Assembly (NCBI GenBank): GCA_011526105.1
Contig: WYAZ01000085.1
Span: 1-35,097, forward strand
DNA from: Deltaproteobacteria bacterium
GTDB lineage: Bacteria; Myxococcota; Kuafuiibacteriia; Kuafuiibacteriales; Kuafuiibacteriaceae
Direction: 5' to 3'
Length of the DNA: 35,097 nucleotides
In this document: positions 1-8,318 of the stretch, piece after piece
Position numbering within the stretch: position 1 is the first letter of the stretch
How the letters are laid out: each line of letters begins with the position of its first letter
Notes under the pieces: model-generated
The model's database searches: none
What the model was told of the DNA's origin: nothing
What the model saw: the letters and a program-made list of their open reading frames with translations, nothing else
Position numbers and translations under genes: made by a program

Positions 1-13
1 AGCTTCCCGACCA

Positions 14-748
14 CTACGACTTCGAGAAGACCTCGTAGCTCAGGTAGGGGGTCCTGTTCGGCGGACCATCAGCGTGCTTGAAGTCGAGGCCGCTCGTGCG
101 CATCCGGATGATCGTCGAAGAGCGCGTTCCATAATTCAGCTCGTTCACATCCATGACCGTGCCGTCGAAGGGCGCATCTTTGGTCGAGGGTACGGAGAGA
201 ATCTGAATGATCTCTTCGTCGCTGGGCGCAGAGCTCTTGGCCACGAGCGCGTCGAAGGCGCGGCGGACGCGGTGTTCCCTCGCCGCGCTCGCCGCCCCCA
301 AGCTGCGCTCCGTGTAGACATGCACGCCTGGATTCAGGAGCTGTCGTCTGACCGAAGCACCATCGTTGTAGACCAAAGCCGCACCATCTCGTGTGGCGAG
401 CACGAGGTGAAAGCCGTTGTGCCTGGTTGGGGGGTGCGCACTGGTTTCGGCCACCGCGGCCTCGAACTCGCGGTTCGAGAGAGCGTCGGTGACCAGGAGT
501 CCACGAGAACGTCGGCTCGGATCGGGCGCGACCCCGAACCGATTCGTGATGCCCGCAAAAAGACCGTGTTCGTTGACGCCGAGCCAGGTGCCTCCCGCGA
601 CTGCATCCCGTGGACCGAAGACCCGTGTCTTTCCCGCCGGGTATTCCGCGGGCGGCCAGTTGGGTCGACCCAAGAGCTCGTCCCGGTTGGCGGCGACGAG
701 GAGGGGCAGCTCAGACCAAACACGCGAGACGACGACCAACGTGCACAC
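14..748 (-). CDS. NRDE family protein (TANGO2-like)
   Basis: A 244-residue protein starting at GTG 748. Seen: the N-terminus reads M-C-T-L, placing a Cys at position 2, as in families whose N-terminal Cys becomes exposed after Met removal. The family signature N-R-D-E follows near residues 21-24 (A-N-R-D-E-L-L-G-R-P). A G-G-T-W-L-G-V-N segment near residue 52 and a late S-S-T-I-I segment are also typical of NRDE/TANGO2 proteins. Known: the family is widespread, and eukaryotic TANGO2 is linked to lipid and heme handling; the bacterial biochemical role is unsettled. It is the last gene of a minus-strand run, starting 4 bp after the mscL stop, so it is probably co-transcribed with mscL and the ArsA pair. 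Family assignment is firm; function is open. Confidence 0.9.
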   Translation of the reverse strand: MCTLVVVSRVWSELPLLVAANRDELLGRPNWPPAEYPAGKTRVFGPRDAVAGGTWLGVNEHGLFAGITNRFGVAPDPSRRSRGLLVTDALSNREFEAAVAETSAHPPTRHNGFHLVLATRDGAALVYNDGASVRRQLLNPGVHVYTERSLGAASAAREHRVRRAFDALVAKSSAPSDEEIIQILSVPSTKDAPFDGTVMDVNELNYGTRSSTIIRMRTSGLDFKHADGPPNRTPYLSYEVFSKS

Positions 749-752
749 GTGG

Positions 753-1154
753 CTAGCGACTCTTTAGGAGGTCGCGAATCTCCGCCAGCAAGACCTCTTG
801 CGGGGGCGTGGGGGCGGGGGCGGCCGGCTTGGCCTCCTCCTTGCGCTTCATCCGGTTGATGCCTTTGACGACGATGAACAGCGCGGAAGCGACGATCAAG
901 AAGTCGAAAGAGGCTTGCAGGAACGTCCCGTAGCGCAGGGCTACGGGCTCTGCGCCCTCGCGGAGCACAGGCAGGGTGACGACGAGCTCCTTGAAGTCGA
1001 CACCTCCGATCAGCAGACCCAGCGGCGGCGTAACTACGTCGGCCACGAACGAGGAGACGATCTTGCCGAAGGCCCCCCCGATGATGACCCCCACCGCCAT
1101 ATCGACGACGTTGCCTTTGACGGCAAATTCTTTGAACTCTTTGATCAAGGACAT
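753..1154 (-). CDS. mscL: Large-conductance mechanosensitive channel MscL
   Basis: A 133-residue protein, the usual MscL length. The ATG at 1154 gives [16 protein letters not shown], the classic amphipathic N-terminal helix. The first membrane helix with the pore constriction ([16 protein letters not shown]) follows, then a periplasmic loop and a second membrane helix ending at K-G-I-N-R-M. The charged C-terminal helix contains [11 protein letters not shown]. Role: an inner-membrane pentamer that opens under membrane tension to release solutes during hypo-osmotic shock. The open frame extends upstream to 1289, but that part is compositionally unlike MscL and overlaps the ArsA-like gene, so it is excluded. 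It lies 19 bp downstream of the ArsA-like gene, in the same operon. Confidence 0.97.
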   Translation of the reverse strand: MSLIKEFKEFAVKGNVVDMAVGVIIGGAFGKIVSSFVADVVTPPLGLLIGGVDFKELVVTLPVLREGAEPVALRYGTFLQASFDFLIVASALFIVVKGINRMKRKEEAKPAAPAPTPPQEVLLAEIRDLLKSR

Positions 1155-1173
1155 GACTCGGCTTAGCCGAGTG

Positions 1174-2310
1174 TCAGTCCGAAGCCAAGATGTGAGACGA
1201 GAGCTGAGCGAGCGCAGGGATGTCCTCCACCGCCTCGTCGAGATAGGGGAGCGCGATTGCGCCCTGCCCGCCGTCGCGTCGACCTTCAAGCACGAGCGTC
1301 CCGAGTAGCTCTCGGTCGGCTCGTCCGCGACGCATCTCGTGATCGGCGAGCGGACCGAGTTTTCTCAGCGCTTCAGCGTCGACGCCGGTGGTCCACCCCT
1401 CGAGCTCGATCAACTCAGCGGGGGTCTGGCAGACGCCGTCGGTGGCGTAGCTGCGGTTGAGCACAAAGCCTTCTGCCACCAGTCCGAGTTCGGCGATGCG
1501 ACGCTTGAAGAAGAGAGCCTCCTCCAGCGCCATCTCTTCTGGGCTCGTGATGACGATGAACGCGGACTTGTCGGACATGAGGAGCTGTCGCACGCCTTTG
1601 GCATGCAACCGCATCTTGCCAAAGAGCGTGCCGAAGGCGCCGAGGAAATGCTGAAGCTCGTTGGCGAAGGACTCACCAAAGGCCTTCGAGATGGCGGTGT
1701 GAACGACTTTGGAGGCCGCGCGGACGAGCGTGGAGCTCTTCTGCGCAAAAGCATCGGGTGCAAAGAGCGATAGCGTTCGCTCGTCGAGGAAGCGAGCGAG
1801 CCGCCTGGGCGCGTCGAGGAAGTCGAGCGCGTTGCGTGAAGGCGGGGTGTCTAGAATGATGAGGTCAAATCGACCCTGCTCGTTGAAGTCGTAGAGGGCC
1901 TCGGCGGCGGTGTACTCCTGGAGGCCGGTCATCACTTCGGAGAGCGCCTTGTACAGACGGGTCTCGCGGATTCGGCGCTTGGCATCCTCATCGGGGGCGA
2001 AGCGATCGACGATGCTCTCGAGCACGACCTTTGGGTCGAGCATCCACGCGTGAAGCTCGGCGCCCGGCGGCAGATTCACGCCGGCGGCTTCGAGCAGCGC
2101 CGCGTCGATCTGCACTGGGGCGTTCCCCATGGGCGGAATCCCGAGAGCCTGCGCGAGGCGTCTCGCGGGATCGATCGTCAGCACCAAGGCGCGGCGGCCC
2201 GCTCGAGCGGCCGCGAGCCCGAGGGCCGCGCTGGTGGTCGTCTTGCCCACGCCACCCGCGCCGCAGCAGACCACCACCTCCTTGGTCCGGATGAGCTCCG
2301 CGAGCTTCAT
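1174..2310 (-). CDS. ArsA/Get3-family ATPase with atypical Walker A (second of a pair)
   Basis: A 378-residue P-loop ATPase of the ArsA/Get3 type. The ATG at 2310 overlaps the upstream TGA as ATGA, so it is translationally coupled; a TTG at 2322 is possible but less likely. Seen: the P-loop reads [10 protein letters not shown] near residues 15-24. The usual signature lysine of the deviant Walker A (G-K-G-G-V-G-K-T) is replaced by Ala, while the P-loop Lys is kept. A T-I-D-P-A-R-R switch-I-like motif follows, then L-I-I-L-D-T-P-P-S (Walker B/switch II). Known: actinobacteria have comparable side-by-side ArsA-like ATPases (Rv3679/Rv3680 in M. tuberculosis). Inferred: this protein forms a heterodimer with its upstream partner. 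No arsenite membrane pump gene is nearby, so arsenic transport is not supported. Confidence 0.88.
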   Translation of the reverse strand: MKLAELIRTKEVVVCCGAGGVGKTTTSAALGLAAARAGRRALVLTIDPARRLAQALGIPPMGNAPVQIDAALLEAAGVNLPPGAELHAWMLDPKVVLESIVDRFAPDEDAKRRIRETRLYKALSEVMTGLQEYTAAEALYDFNEQGRFDLIILDTPPSRNALDFLDAPRRLARFLDERTLSLFAPDAFAQKSSTLVRAASKVVHTAISKAFGESFANELQHFLGAFGTLFGKMRLHAKGVRQLLMSDKSAFIVITSPEEMALEEALFFKRRIAELGLVAEGFVLNRSYATDGVCQTPAELIELEGWTTGVDAEALRKLGPLADHEMRRGRADRELLGTLVLEGRRDGGQGAIALPYLDEAVEDIPALAQLSSHILASD

Positions 2311-3248
2311 CTCGGACCCCAACTGGGCCGGACTGGGCGGCTAAGGGTCGCCTCCATCTCTTCGGCGACCCGCCGGTGGTCGAGACCTTCGAAGAGAGGC
2401 ACCTCGAAACGAGCGACGTCCGGAGGGAGCACCTCGTGAAAGCTGCGTTGTGCGTTCTGGGCGCGTTCGAGGCGCCGCAGTTCTCGCGTACCCAAGAGTC
2501 GTGGCTCCCCGGTTCCTCGTCGTCGTTCGAGGAGCTCGGTCAGGCTCTTGCGCTCGTCGTGGTTGAAGGGATCGGGGGGAAGCTTGTTCAGGACCGCGGA
2601 GGCGACCCGGATACTGCACTTCGAGAAGGCGTCGATGAGTTCGACGGACTCCGTGACCGGCATCGCCTCCGGCAGCGTAATGACAACGGCCGCGGTGCGT
2701 TTGGGATCACCCATGATCGCGAGTCCCTCGCCGATGGCGTCGCCGATGAGGCCGGTGGGCAGGATGCGGTGCACGACCTTCGGGAGCGAGGCGAGGGCGA
2801 TGGCGTGCCCGGTCGCTGGTAGATCCACGAAGATCTGATCGAACTTCTTCGAGCGCAGGAGCTCCACGAGCTGATAGATGAGGCCGATCTCCGGGAACGT
2901 GGGGGCGGCCAACAAGAACCGCGTGAGCGCCGCCGACTTCATGGCGGTGTCGACGAGGAGCCGAACTCGAAGCGCGGCGCGCAGGAATTGACGGTGGCCT
3001 ATGGGCGGGGTCAGCCGAACGCCGAAGAGGCGCGGCTCGATCAACACCGGCTCCTCCTCTCGGTACTGAGCCTTCCCGAAGTAACCCAGGACCGGCGAAG
3101 GGTTGTGCACGTCCGGGGCGACCTCGGTCACGAGGACGCGGCGTCCGCTTCGATGGGCCGCTCTCGCCAGTGCGGCGGTGAGGGTGGTCTTGCCCACCCC
3201 CCCCTTTCCGGTGACGAGCACCAGCTCCTGGTTCGAAACCACGGACAT
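2307..3248 (-). CDS. ArsA/Get3-family ATPase with canonical deviant Walker A (first of a pair)
   Basis: A 313-residue ATPase. The ATG at 3248 is chosen because the canonical beta1-P-loop begins at once (E-L-V-L-V-T-G-K-G-G-V-G-K-T-T). The open frame continues to 3368 but would add about 40 Arg/Pro-rich residues. The G-K-G-G-V-G-K-T-T motif has the signature Lys missing in its partner. I-F-V-D-L-P-A-T-G-H is the switch II/Walker B region, and a P-L-F-E-G-L-D stretch near the C-terminus is common in this family. It is the first gene of the four-gene minus-strand operon and diverges from the FHA regulator gene. The complementary Walker A differences between the two proteins suggest one catalytic and one regulatory subunit; this is inference. 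Confidence 0.9.
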   Translation of the reverse strand: MSVVSNQELVLVTGKGGVGKTTLTAALARAAHRSGRRVLVTEVAPDVHNPSPVLGYFGKAQYREEEPVLIEPRLFGVRLTPPIGHRQFLRAALRVRLLVDTAMKSAALTRFLLAAPTFPEIGLIYQLVELLRSKKFDQIFVDLPATGHAIALASLPKVVHRILPTGLIGDAIGEGLAIMGDPKRTAAVVITLPEAMPVTESVELIDAFSKCSIRVASAVLNKLPPDPFNHDERKSLTELLERRRGTGEPRLLGTRELRRLERAQNAQRSFHEVLPPDVARFEVPLFEGLDHRRVAEEMEATLSRPVRPSWGPR

Positions 3249-3379
3249 GGGTCGGACGGATGCCACCATGGCGCGAGCCGGATTTCCACCTCGGGCCTCT
3301 AGCCGCCTCCGGCGGCCGGTGACGAACACCGCGTTCTCCCTGGGCTCCCGGGGATGTGGTAGGAGCAAACGAGAGCACC
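3249..3379. promoter_or_regulatory. Divergent intergenic region between the ArsA operon and the FHA regulator
   Basis: About 130 bp lie between the divergent starts at 3248 (minus) and 3380 (plus). They must hold the promoters of both units. I see AGGAG at 3361-3365, 14 nt before the GTG at 3380. I see no clear -24/-12 (TGGC-N-GC type) element and no obvious -35/-10 pair. Confidence 0.4.
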
Positions 3380-4789
3380 GTGTCCGAACCCGAACGCCCG
3401 ACGTGGTCCGCCATGACCGAAGAGGCCGTCATCGGCGGTCAGCGTCCCATCGTCTACAGCCACTGCCGGCTTCGAGTGACCTCTGGACCCTCGCAGGGTC
3501 GATCACTCGAGAGCGAGAAGGACACGATCCGTGTGGGGTCTGCGCCCGAGAACGATCTCGTCCTCGAGGACAGCCTGGTCAGTCGCTTTCACTTCGAGAT
3601 CCGAAAGATCCAAGGCAGCTTCAAGCTGGTGGATGTGGGCTCCAAGAATGGCACCTTCATCGGAGAGGTCGAGATCAGGGAGGCGCTGATCCGAAAGCGC
3701 ACCGAGCTCAGCCTCGGTGAGAGCACGGTGGCCCTCGAGCCGCTGTCTACTGAGGTGATTGCCGCGCCGTCTGGCACCGGCCGTCTCGGAGCGATGGTCG
3801 CCGACTCCCTCGCGATGCGGCGGATCTTCACGGTCGTGGAACGCATCGCCTCCACCGAGCTCCCCATCCTTCTCACCGGTGAAGCCGGGACCGGCAAGGA
3901 GACCCTGGCGCGCACGATCCACAGTCAGAGCCGCCGCGCCGGAGGACCGTTCGTCGCGCTGTCGCTGCGCGCTTTACCCGAGAAGCTGATCGAGACCGCG
4001 TTGTTCGGCTACGAGCCTCAGGCCGTGCCCGGCGCCACCGAGACCTACGCGGGTGCCTTCGAACGTGCGCGTGGAGGTACGCTCTTTCTGGATGATCTCG
4101 AGAGCCTCCCCGCCCCACTCCAGGCCCGCGTCGATCGCGCCATCGAACGCAGCGAGATACAGCGAGTGGGCGGGGTCCACCACGAACGCGTCGATGCAAG
4201 ACTCGTGGCCGCCGCACGTCCCGAACTCAAGAAGCGCGTCGAGAGTGGTGAGCTCTCGGCCGAGCTCTATCATCGCTTGGCGGTCATAGAACTCGCGATC
4301 CCCAGCCTCACGGAGCGCCGCGAGGACATCCCTCGGCTGGTGGAGTCTTTCTTCGAGACCTGGTCCGATGAGCTCGAGCGTCGCGGCGTTCTCGCTCGGC
4401 GCATGAGCCCGGCGGCCTTGGAGCGGCTGGGCCGATACACCTTCCCGGGCAACCTGCGGGAGCTCATGAACATCCTGCAGCAGGCGGCGAGTGTCGCCCG
4501 CGACAGCGAGATCACCACCGAGGACTTGCCGCCGGAGGTCCTCGGTCGACCGTCCTCGGAGGCGCGGGCCGGCCATGGATTTCCGGACGCATCGATGCCG
4601 TTCAAAGACGCGAAGGCGCAGGTCCTGGACCTGTTCGAGAGACAGTATCTCGAGGATCTGCTCTCCCGGCACGAACAGAACATCTCGAAGGCGGCGCGCG
4701 AAGCGGGCATCGACCGAAGGCATCTGTATCGTCTGCTCGACAAGTACGAGATCGAGGTGGTCGGACGAGACGATAAAGGCGAGGCATGA
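3380..4789 (+). CDS. FHA-domain AAA+ enhancer-binding-type regulator with degenerate GAFTGA loop
   Basis: About 469 residues. GTG 3380 is the preferred start; GTG 3356 and ATG 3413 are alternatives. Seen, in order: an N-terminal FHA domain (about residues 28-122, with R-V-G-S-A-P-E-N-D-L, S-R-F-H-F-E-I and G-S-K-N-G-T-F-I); an AAA+ domain with Walker A G-E-A-G-T-G-K-E (167-174) and Walker B G-G-T-L-F-L-D-D-L (232-240); and a C-terminal Fis helix-turn-helix (N-I-S-K-A-A-R-E-A-G-I-D-R-R-H-L-Y-R-L-L). The loop that normally reads GAFTGA and touches sigma-54 reads Q-A-V-P-G-A (214-219). Known: FHA binds phosphothreonine, and FHA-bEBPs are abundant in myxobacteria under Ser/Thr kinase control. Inferred: it may regulate without ordinary sigma-54 remodelling. 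It is coupled by ATGA to the pseudouridine synthase gene. Confidence 0.92.
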   Translation: MSEPERPTWSAMTEEAVIGGQRPIVYSHCRLRVTSGPSQGRSLESEKDTIRVGSAPENDLVLEDSLVSRFHFEIRKIQGSFKLVDVGSKNGTFIGEVEIREALIRKRTELSLGESTVALEPLSTEVIAAPSGTGRLGAMVADSLAMRRIFTVVERIASTELPILLTGEAGTGKETLARTIHSQSRRAGGPFVALSLRALPEKLIETALFGYEPQAVPGATETYAGAFERARGGTLFLDDLESLPAPLQARVDRAIERSEIQRVGGVHHERVDARLVAAARPELKKRVESGELSAELYHRLAVIELAIPSLTERREDIPRLVESFFETWSDELERRGVLARRMSPAALERLGRYTFPGNLRELMNILQQAASVARDSEITTEDLPPEVLGRPSSEARAGHGFPDASMPFKDAKAQVLDLFERQYLEDLLSRHEQNISKAAREAGIDRRHLYRLLDKYEIEVVGRDDKGEA

Positions 4790-5505
4790 GGCTCGACCCC
4801 GCCACGCTCAAGAAGATCGGAATCATCCACGAAGACGACGACCTCTTGGCGGTGAACAAGCCCGCGGGTCTCGCTTCGCAGCCGGGCGAAGATGACAAAC
4901 GCTCCGTCCTGGAGATCCTCGAGTCGGCCTACTCGCCCGCTCGAGAGCTCCACCTTGCGCATCGTCTCGATCGTGGCACCAGCGGGGTCCTCCTCCTCGC
5001 CAAGTCCGCCGGTGCGAAGCGCCAGCTCGCGGAGAGCTGGGGCCGCGCGAGGAAGACCTACGTCGCGGTGGCGCTCGGGTCCTGGTCGGGACCAGAGAAG
5101 ATCGTGACCCCGATCGATGCCGATAGGGGGGTCAAGACGGCCGAGACGCAGGTTCTTCGGGCGAAGGCGTTCGAGCACGAACTCGGCTCGTTCTCGTGGC
5201 TGGCGCTCGAGCTCGCCACAGGGCGCATGCATCAGATTCGGAAGCACCTCGCCGAGCTGGGGCACCCGGTCCTCCTCGACGACCGGTATGGGCACTTCGG
5301 TACGAACAAACGGCTCGTTCGTTGGCTGAAGGAGCGAGGCGGGGTGCAACGTAGCCAGCTCTGCCTGCACGCGCTTCGTCTCTGCCTGCCACACCCGGCC
5401 TCCGGAGAGCTCTTGGCCCTCGAGGCGCCTGCCCCAGCGGTCTTCGAGCAGCTTCTCCGGGAAACCGGAATCGTGCTGGGTGACCTGCTCTCCGAGATCC
5501 CCTAG
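4786..5505 (+). CDS. RluA-family RNA pseudouridine synthase
   Basis: A 239-residue enzyme converting uridine to pseudouridine in rRNA or tRNA. Seen: the RluA catalytic motif H-R-L-D-R-G-T-S-G with the nucleophile Asp at residue 62. An early V-N-K-P-A-G-L-A segment and a later T-G-R-M-H-Q-I-R-K-H segment are also diagnostic. There is no room for an N-terminal S4 domain, so it is a short single-domain member like RluA or TruC; the exact target base cannot be told. The ATG at 4786 overlaps the regulator's TGA as ATGA and is preceded by GAGG, indicating translational coupling. The downstream RDD gene begins 1 bp after the stop. Confidence 0.93.
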   Translation: MRLDPATLKKIGIIHEDDDLLAVNKPAGLASQPGEDDKRSVLEILESAYSPARELHLAHRLDRGTSGVLLLAKSAGAKRQLAESWGRARKTYVAVALGSWSGPEKIVTPIDADRGVKTAETQVLRAKAFEHELGSFSWLALELATGRMHQIRKHLAELGHPVLLDDRYGHFGTNKRLVRWLKERGGVQRSQLCLHALRLCLPHPASGELLALEAPAPAVFEQLLRETGIVLGDLLSEIP

Positions 5506-5506
5506 G

Positions 5507-7375
5507 ATGACCCTCGCGCTTATGCGATGCCCGCATTGCGGACAGGAAAACGTAGATACCGCACGGGCCTGTGCCCGATGCGGGGGTGCGCTCGCGCTAC
5601 CCAAAGCGCCCTGGGAGACCGACCCGAGAGTGCGGGCTGTCCCGCGTCCCGCCCCTAGCCCACGCGCGCGGCCGACCGCGCCCCCACCGCCTCCGCAGCT
5701 GCGGCGGCCACCCGCTTCTGCGCCGCCCGCCGCTGCCGCCCCGCCGAGACAGGTGTCTTGGGCCGACGCCACGGACATCGGTTCCCAGCCCGCGCCCACC
5801 CCCTCGAAGCCGGTGCCCGCCGGCATGCCTCGAGCCACCGCGCCTGCCGGCGTGCAACGGTTGGGACCACCGCCGCCCGCGGGCCCCACGCGCCGAGACG
5901 AGGCACCGGTCGAGCGGGTGCGAACCGAGAATCGGAGTCCACAGCCCGCCTGGGACGAGGTCATTTCGAGGGCACCTTCCGATGCGCTGCAGCGACTGAA
6001 GACGAGCCGCGCCGCTGAGGCGGAGACGCAAGTAAACTTGCGGGCCCCCATCACCCCGGTCTCTCCCATGCTCGCCTCCGAAGATCGAACCCTGCTCGAT
6101 CATGCAGGCAACGCGGGCTACCTCCCGCCTTTGCCGGTGGCCATCAACACCGACGCCGAACACGGGGCGCCCTCTTTCCTCGACATCACTGACCGTCAGC
6201 CACCGTCGGTTCAGAAGTCGAAGTCACCCACCGTGCTCTCTCGCTCTCCTCGCGGGGCGTCGGACACTCTCCCCCCCTTCGAGGCGCCTACGCTCAAACG
6301 CGACCGTCCCAGCCGTTCTCCACCGGCCAAGAGCTCGGGGCCCGCGTCCGTTCCCCGAGCGGAGGTGCCGCGAGACGCGACGCTGAAGGGGGTGGTGATG
6401 GCGGAGGCATCGGACCCCGCCCACGAGGTGCATGCGCTCGCGAATCCGCGCGTTCAGCTTCGGTCGCCGACCGGCCTCGCGGACGATCTCGACCTGCCAC
6501 CCACGCGTCCGGTCGATCACAGCGCGAGCGATGTCGCGCAAGTGACACACTACGGCGTGCTCGCGCCCGAGCCCCCCAGTCAATCGATGGGCGGCGCCAC
6601 TCGCGTGGCGGCCAAAGACGCTCTCGCAGGCACGGCGCCCTCGCGCGGCCACGTCCCGGCCTACGGCAAGGATGCGGAACGTCGCCGCGATGCGGTGGAA
6701 CCAGCGCCCATGCCTTGGGACGTGAATGACCCCGAGCTCACGCCGGAGCTCGCCCTCGACCGACGCAGCGCTGAGCCGGCCCGCACGGAGCTGAGCGAGA
6801 CCGGGCTTGGTATTGGAGAGCTCTCACTCCCAGGCGAGCCGGTCATGGGGGCGGAGCTCTCCGGGATCGTAATGCCGGAGGCCCACGTCGGTGACGTTCG
6901 TATCCAGACCTCGGGCCTCGGTCGGCGATGGATCGCGATCCTGACCGACGTCACAATCGCGCTCTTGCTCGTGGCCGGCCCCGCAGGCCTCGGTCTGTTC
7001 GGAGCGCGCCTCGCGAGTCGAGGGCTGTGGACTTTGGACGGCTTCACGAACTCGCTCCGAGATGGAGAGCTCCTGCTTCCGCTCGTGGTGTTCGTCGCGC
7101 TGATCTTCATCGGCTCTCTCGTGTTTCGTCTCTCGCTCGGTCGCACTCCGGGCGAATGGATCGCGCGCATCTCGCTCGTTCGTTCCCGGGACGCCGAGAA
7201 GCCGGGCACAACCCGCATCGTCCTTCGCGCCTTGTTCGGGCTGTGCTCCTTCGCGCTCGCCGGCGTGGGTTACTTCTGGAGCATTCTCGATCGGCGCTCG
7301 CGAACGCTGCATGACGTTCTCACCGGCGTCACGATGATCAGAGGTCGACCGGTTCGCACGGCGCCTGAAGACTGA
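5507..7375 (+). CDS. Zinc-ribbon / RDD-domain membrane protein
   Basis: About 622 residues. The start at ATG 5507 is 1 bp after the preceding stop; ATG 5522 is an alternative. Seen: an N-terminal zinc ribbon with two CxxC pairs (C8-P-H-C11 and C22-A-R-C25); then about 430 residues of Pro/Ala/Ser/Arg-rich low-complexity sequence, presumably disordered; then a C-terminal RDD domain of about 155 residues. The RDD part has hydrophobic helices, the G-R-T-P-G-E-W motif and the closing segment R-R-S-R-T-L-H-D. Known: RDD domains are small multi-TM modules of uncertain function, sometimes linked to ion antiport. Inferred: an inner-membrane protein with a long cytosolic tail that may take part in signalling. 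Its 3' end overlaps the convergent lipoprotein gene by 38 bp. Confidence 0.85.
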   Translation: MTLALMRCPHCGQENVDTARACARCGGALALPKAPWETDPRVRAVPRPAPSPRARPTAPPPPPQLRRPPASAPPAAAAPPRQVSWADATDIGSQPAPTPSKPVPAGMPRATAPAGVQRLGPPPPAGPTRRDEAPVERVRTENRSPQPAWDEVISRAPSDALQRLKTSRAAEAETQVNLRAPITPVSPMLASEDRTLLDHAGNAGYLPPLPVAINTDAEHGAPSFLDITDRQPPSVQKSKSPTVLSRSPRGASDTLPPFEAPTLKRDRPSRSPPAKSSGPASVPRAEVPRDATLKGVVMAEASDPAHEVHALANPRVQLRSPTGLADDLDLPPTRPVDHSASDVAQVTHYGVLAPEPPSQSMGGATRVAAKDALAGTAPSRGHVPAYGKDAERRRDAVEPAPMPWDVNDPELTPELALDRRSAEPARTELSETGLGIGELSLPGEPVMGAELSGIVMPEAHVGDVRIQTSGLGRRWIAILTDVTIALLLVAGPAGLGLFGARLASRGLWTLDGFTNSLRDGELLLPLVVFVALIFIGSLVFRLSLGRTPGEWIARISLVRSRDAEKPGTTRIVLRALFGLCSFALAGVGYFWSILDRRSRTLHDVLTGVTMIRGRPVRTAPED

Positions 7376-8318
7376 GCCTCCTGCGGGTCCACCGATTCAA
7401 CCCGCCCACCAGCAGGACCGGCCAGAATAGCCGCCAGATCGCGTGAACGAGGTTCAGCCTTTGGGTGGGGCGATTCGCCGAGCAGTTGTCACAGCCGCCC
7501 GCGTCGAAGCTGTCCGCCTCGCATCCGGCCGAGGAAGCGTCATCGCAGCCGCTGCTGTCGAAGCTGTCTGCTTCGCAGCCGCTCGCGGCGGTGTCCGAGC
7601 TGCACCCGCCGCCACTCGAAGGCGTGGGATCCTCGCAGCCGGAGGTCTCGGGCGCCGGGTCGCTGCAGCCGTGCGCGGTCTCGACGACCACCACCGAGAC
7701 CTCGGGTCCTCGGGGAGACGGGACTGGCTGGGTTGGGACGTCCTTCTCTTCAGGAACCTCCGGTGCCGGGGCCGGTACGCGAGTGGGGCTGGGCCCGGGC
7801 ACTCGAGGGCCCACCGAGTCCGGGCTCGAAGCGACCGCGAGGACACGTCCAGAGTGAACTCGGCGCGTGGTGCCCCGCTCGACATCGGTCGCGGTGAACT
7901 CGAAGCGACCGTAGAGCATGGGCGCTCCATCGTCGCCAAACGCCAGCTCTACATCCTGGGAAGTGATCGCCCCGGCAAACGACACCTCTCCTCGGTAGAC
8001 CTCGCGATAGCGGACCTTCGCGACACCGGAGCGAGGCTGCGAGATCTCGATGATGGCAAGGCCTTCCTTTGGGGCGGGGAAGTCGGCGTAGAGGATGCGT
8101 TCGCCGCTCTCTTCCGAGAGCTCGTCCGGTCCCGGTTCGAACGACTCGGCGACGATGCCGCGCGTGTGTTGCTCAATCCCGCAGGCACCGAGCTCCTCTT
8201 GGCATTCGATCTCTGCGATCGAGAAGGAGACAGTCACCGGCTCGTGCGGACCACCGCACGCGAGGAGCAGCGAGGCCATCGTCATCGCGAGATGAGCGCG
8301 AAGGACCGACCGGAGCAT
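7338..8318 (-). CDS. Lipoprotein with Cys-rich repeats and C-terminal membrane anchor, function unknown
   Basis: 326 residues from ATG 8318, whose A is shared with the upstream stop (TGATG), so the genes are coupled. Seen: a signal peptide ending in a lipobox L-L-L-A-C with Cys at 21; a folded-looking region to about residue 165; a Pro/Val-rich linker; then a Cys-rich tract containing a near-perfect repeat G-C-E-A-D-S-F-D followed by S-S-G-C or A-G-G-C. A hydrophobic helix (A-I-W-R-L-F-W-P-V-L-L-V-G-G-L) comes next, followed by an Arg-rich R-W-T-R-R-R segment. A Cys-rich patch, a TM helix and then Arg residues resemble C-terminal sorting tails in layout, but the tail is longer than usual and I recognise no named family. 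The stop lies 38 bp inside the convergent RDD gene. Confidence 0.75.
   Translation of the reverse strand: MLRSVLRAHLAMTMASLLLACGGPHEPVTVSFSIAEIECQEELGACGIEQHTRGIVAESFEPGPDELSEESGERILYADFPAPKEGLAIIEISQPRSGVAKVRYREVYRGEVSFAGAITSQDVELAFGDDGAPMLYGRFEFTATDVERGTTRRVHSGRVLAVASSPDSVGPRVPGPSPTRVPAPAPEVPEEKDVPTQPVPSPRGPEVSVVVVETAHGCSDPAPETSGCEDPTPSSGGGCSSDTAASGCEADSFDSSGCDDASSAGCEADSFDAGGCDNCSANRPTQRLNLVHAIWRLFWPVLLVGGLNRWTRRRLSLQAPCEPVDL

Noticed and set aside
3197-3204. Run of eight C inside the ArsA/Get3-like P-loop codons
   Set aside because: It encodes the conserved G-G-V motif of the Walker A, so the run is explained by protein sequence in GC-rich DNA; no sign of switching.
4270-6069. 599-residue minus-strand open frame opposite the regulator, RluA and RDD genes
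   Set aside because: Low-complexity Arg/Ser/Gly composition and complete overlap with three well-supported plus-strand genes.
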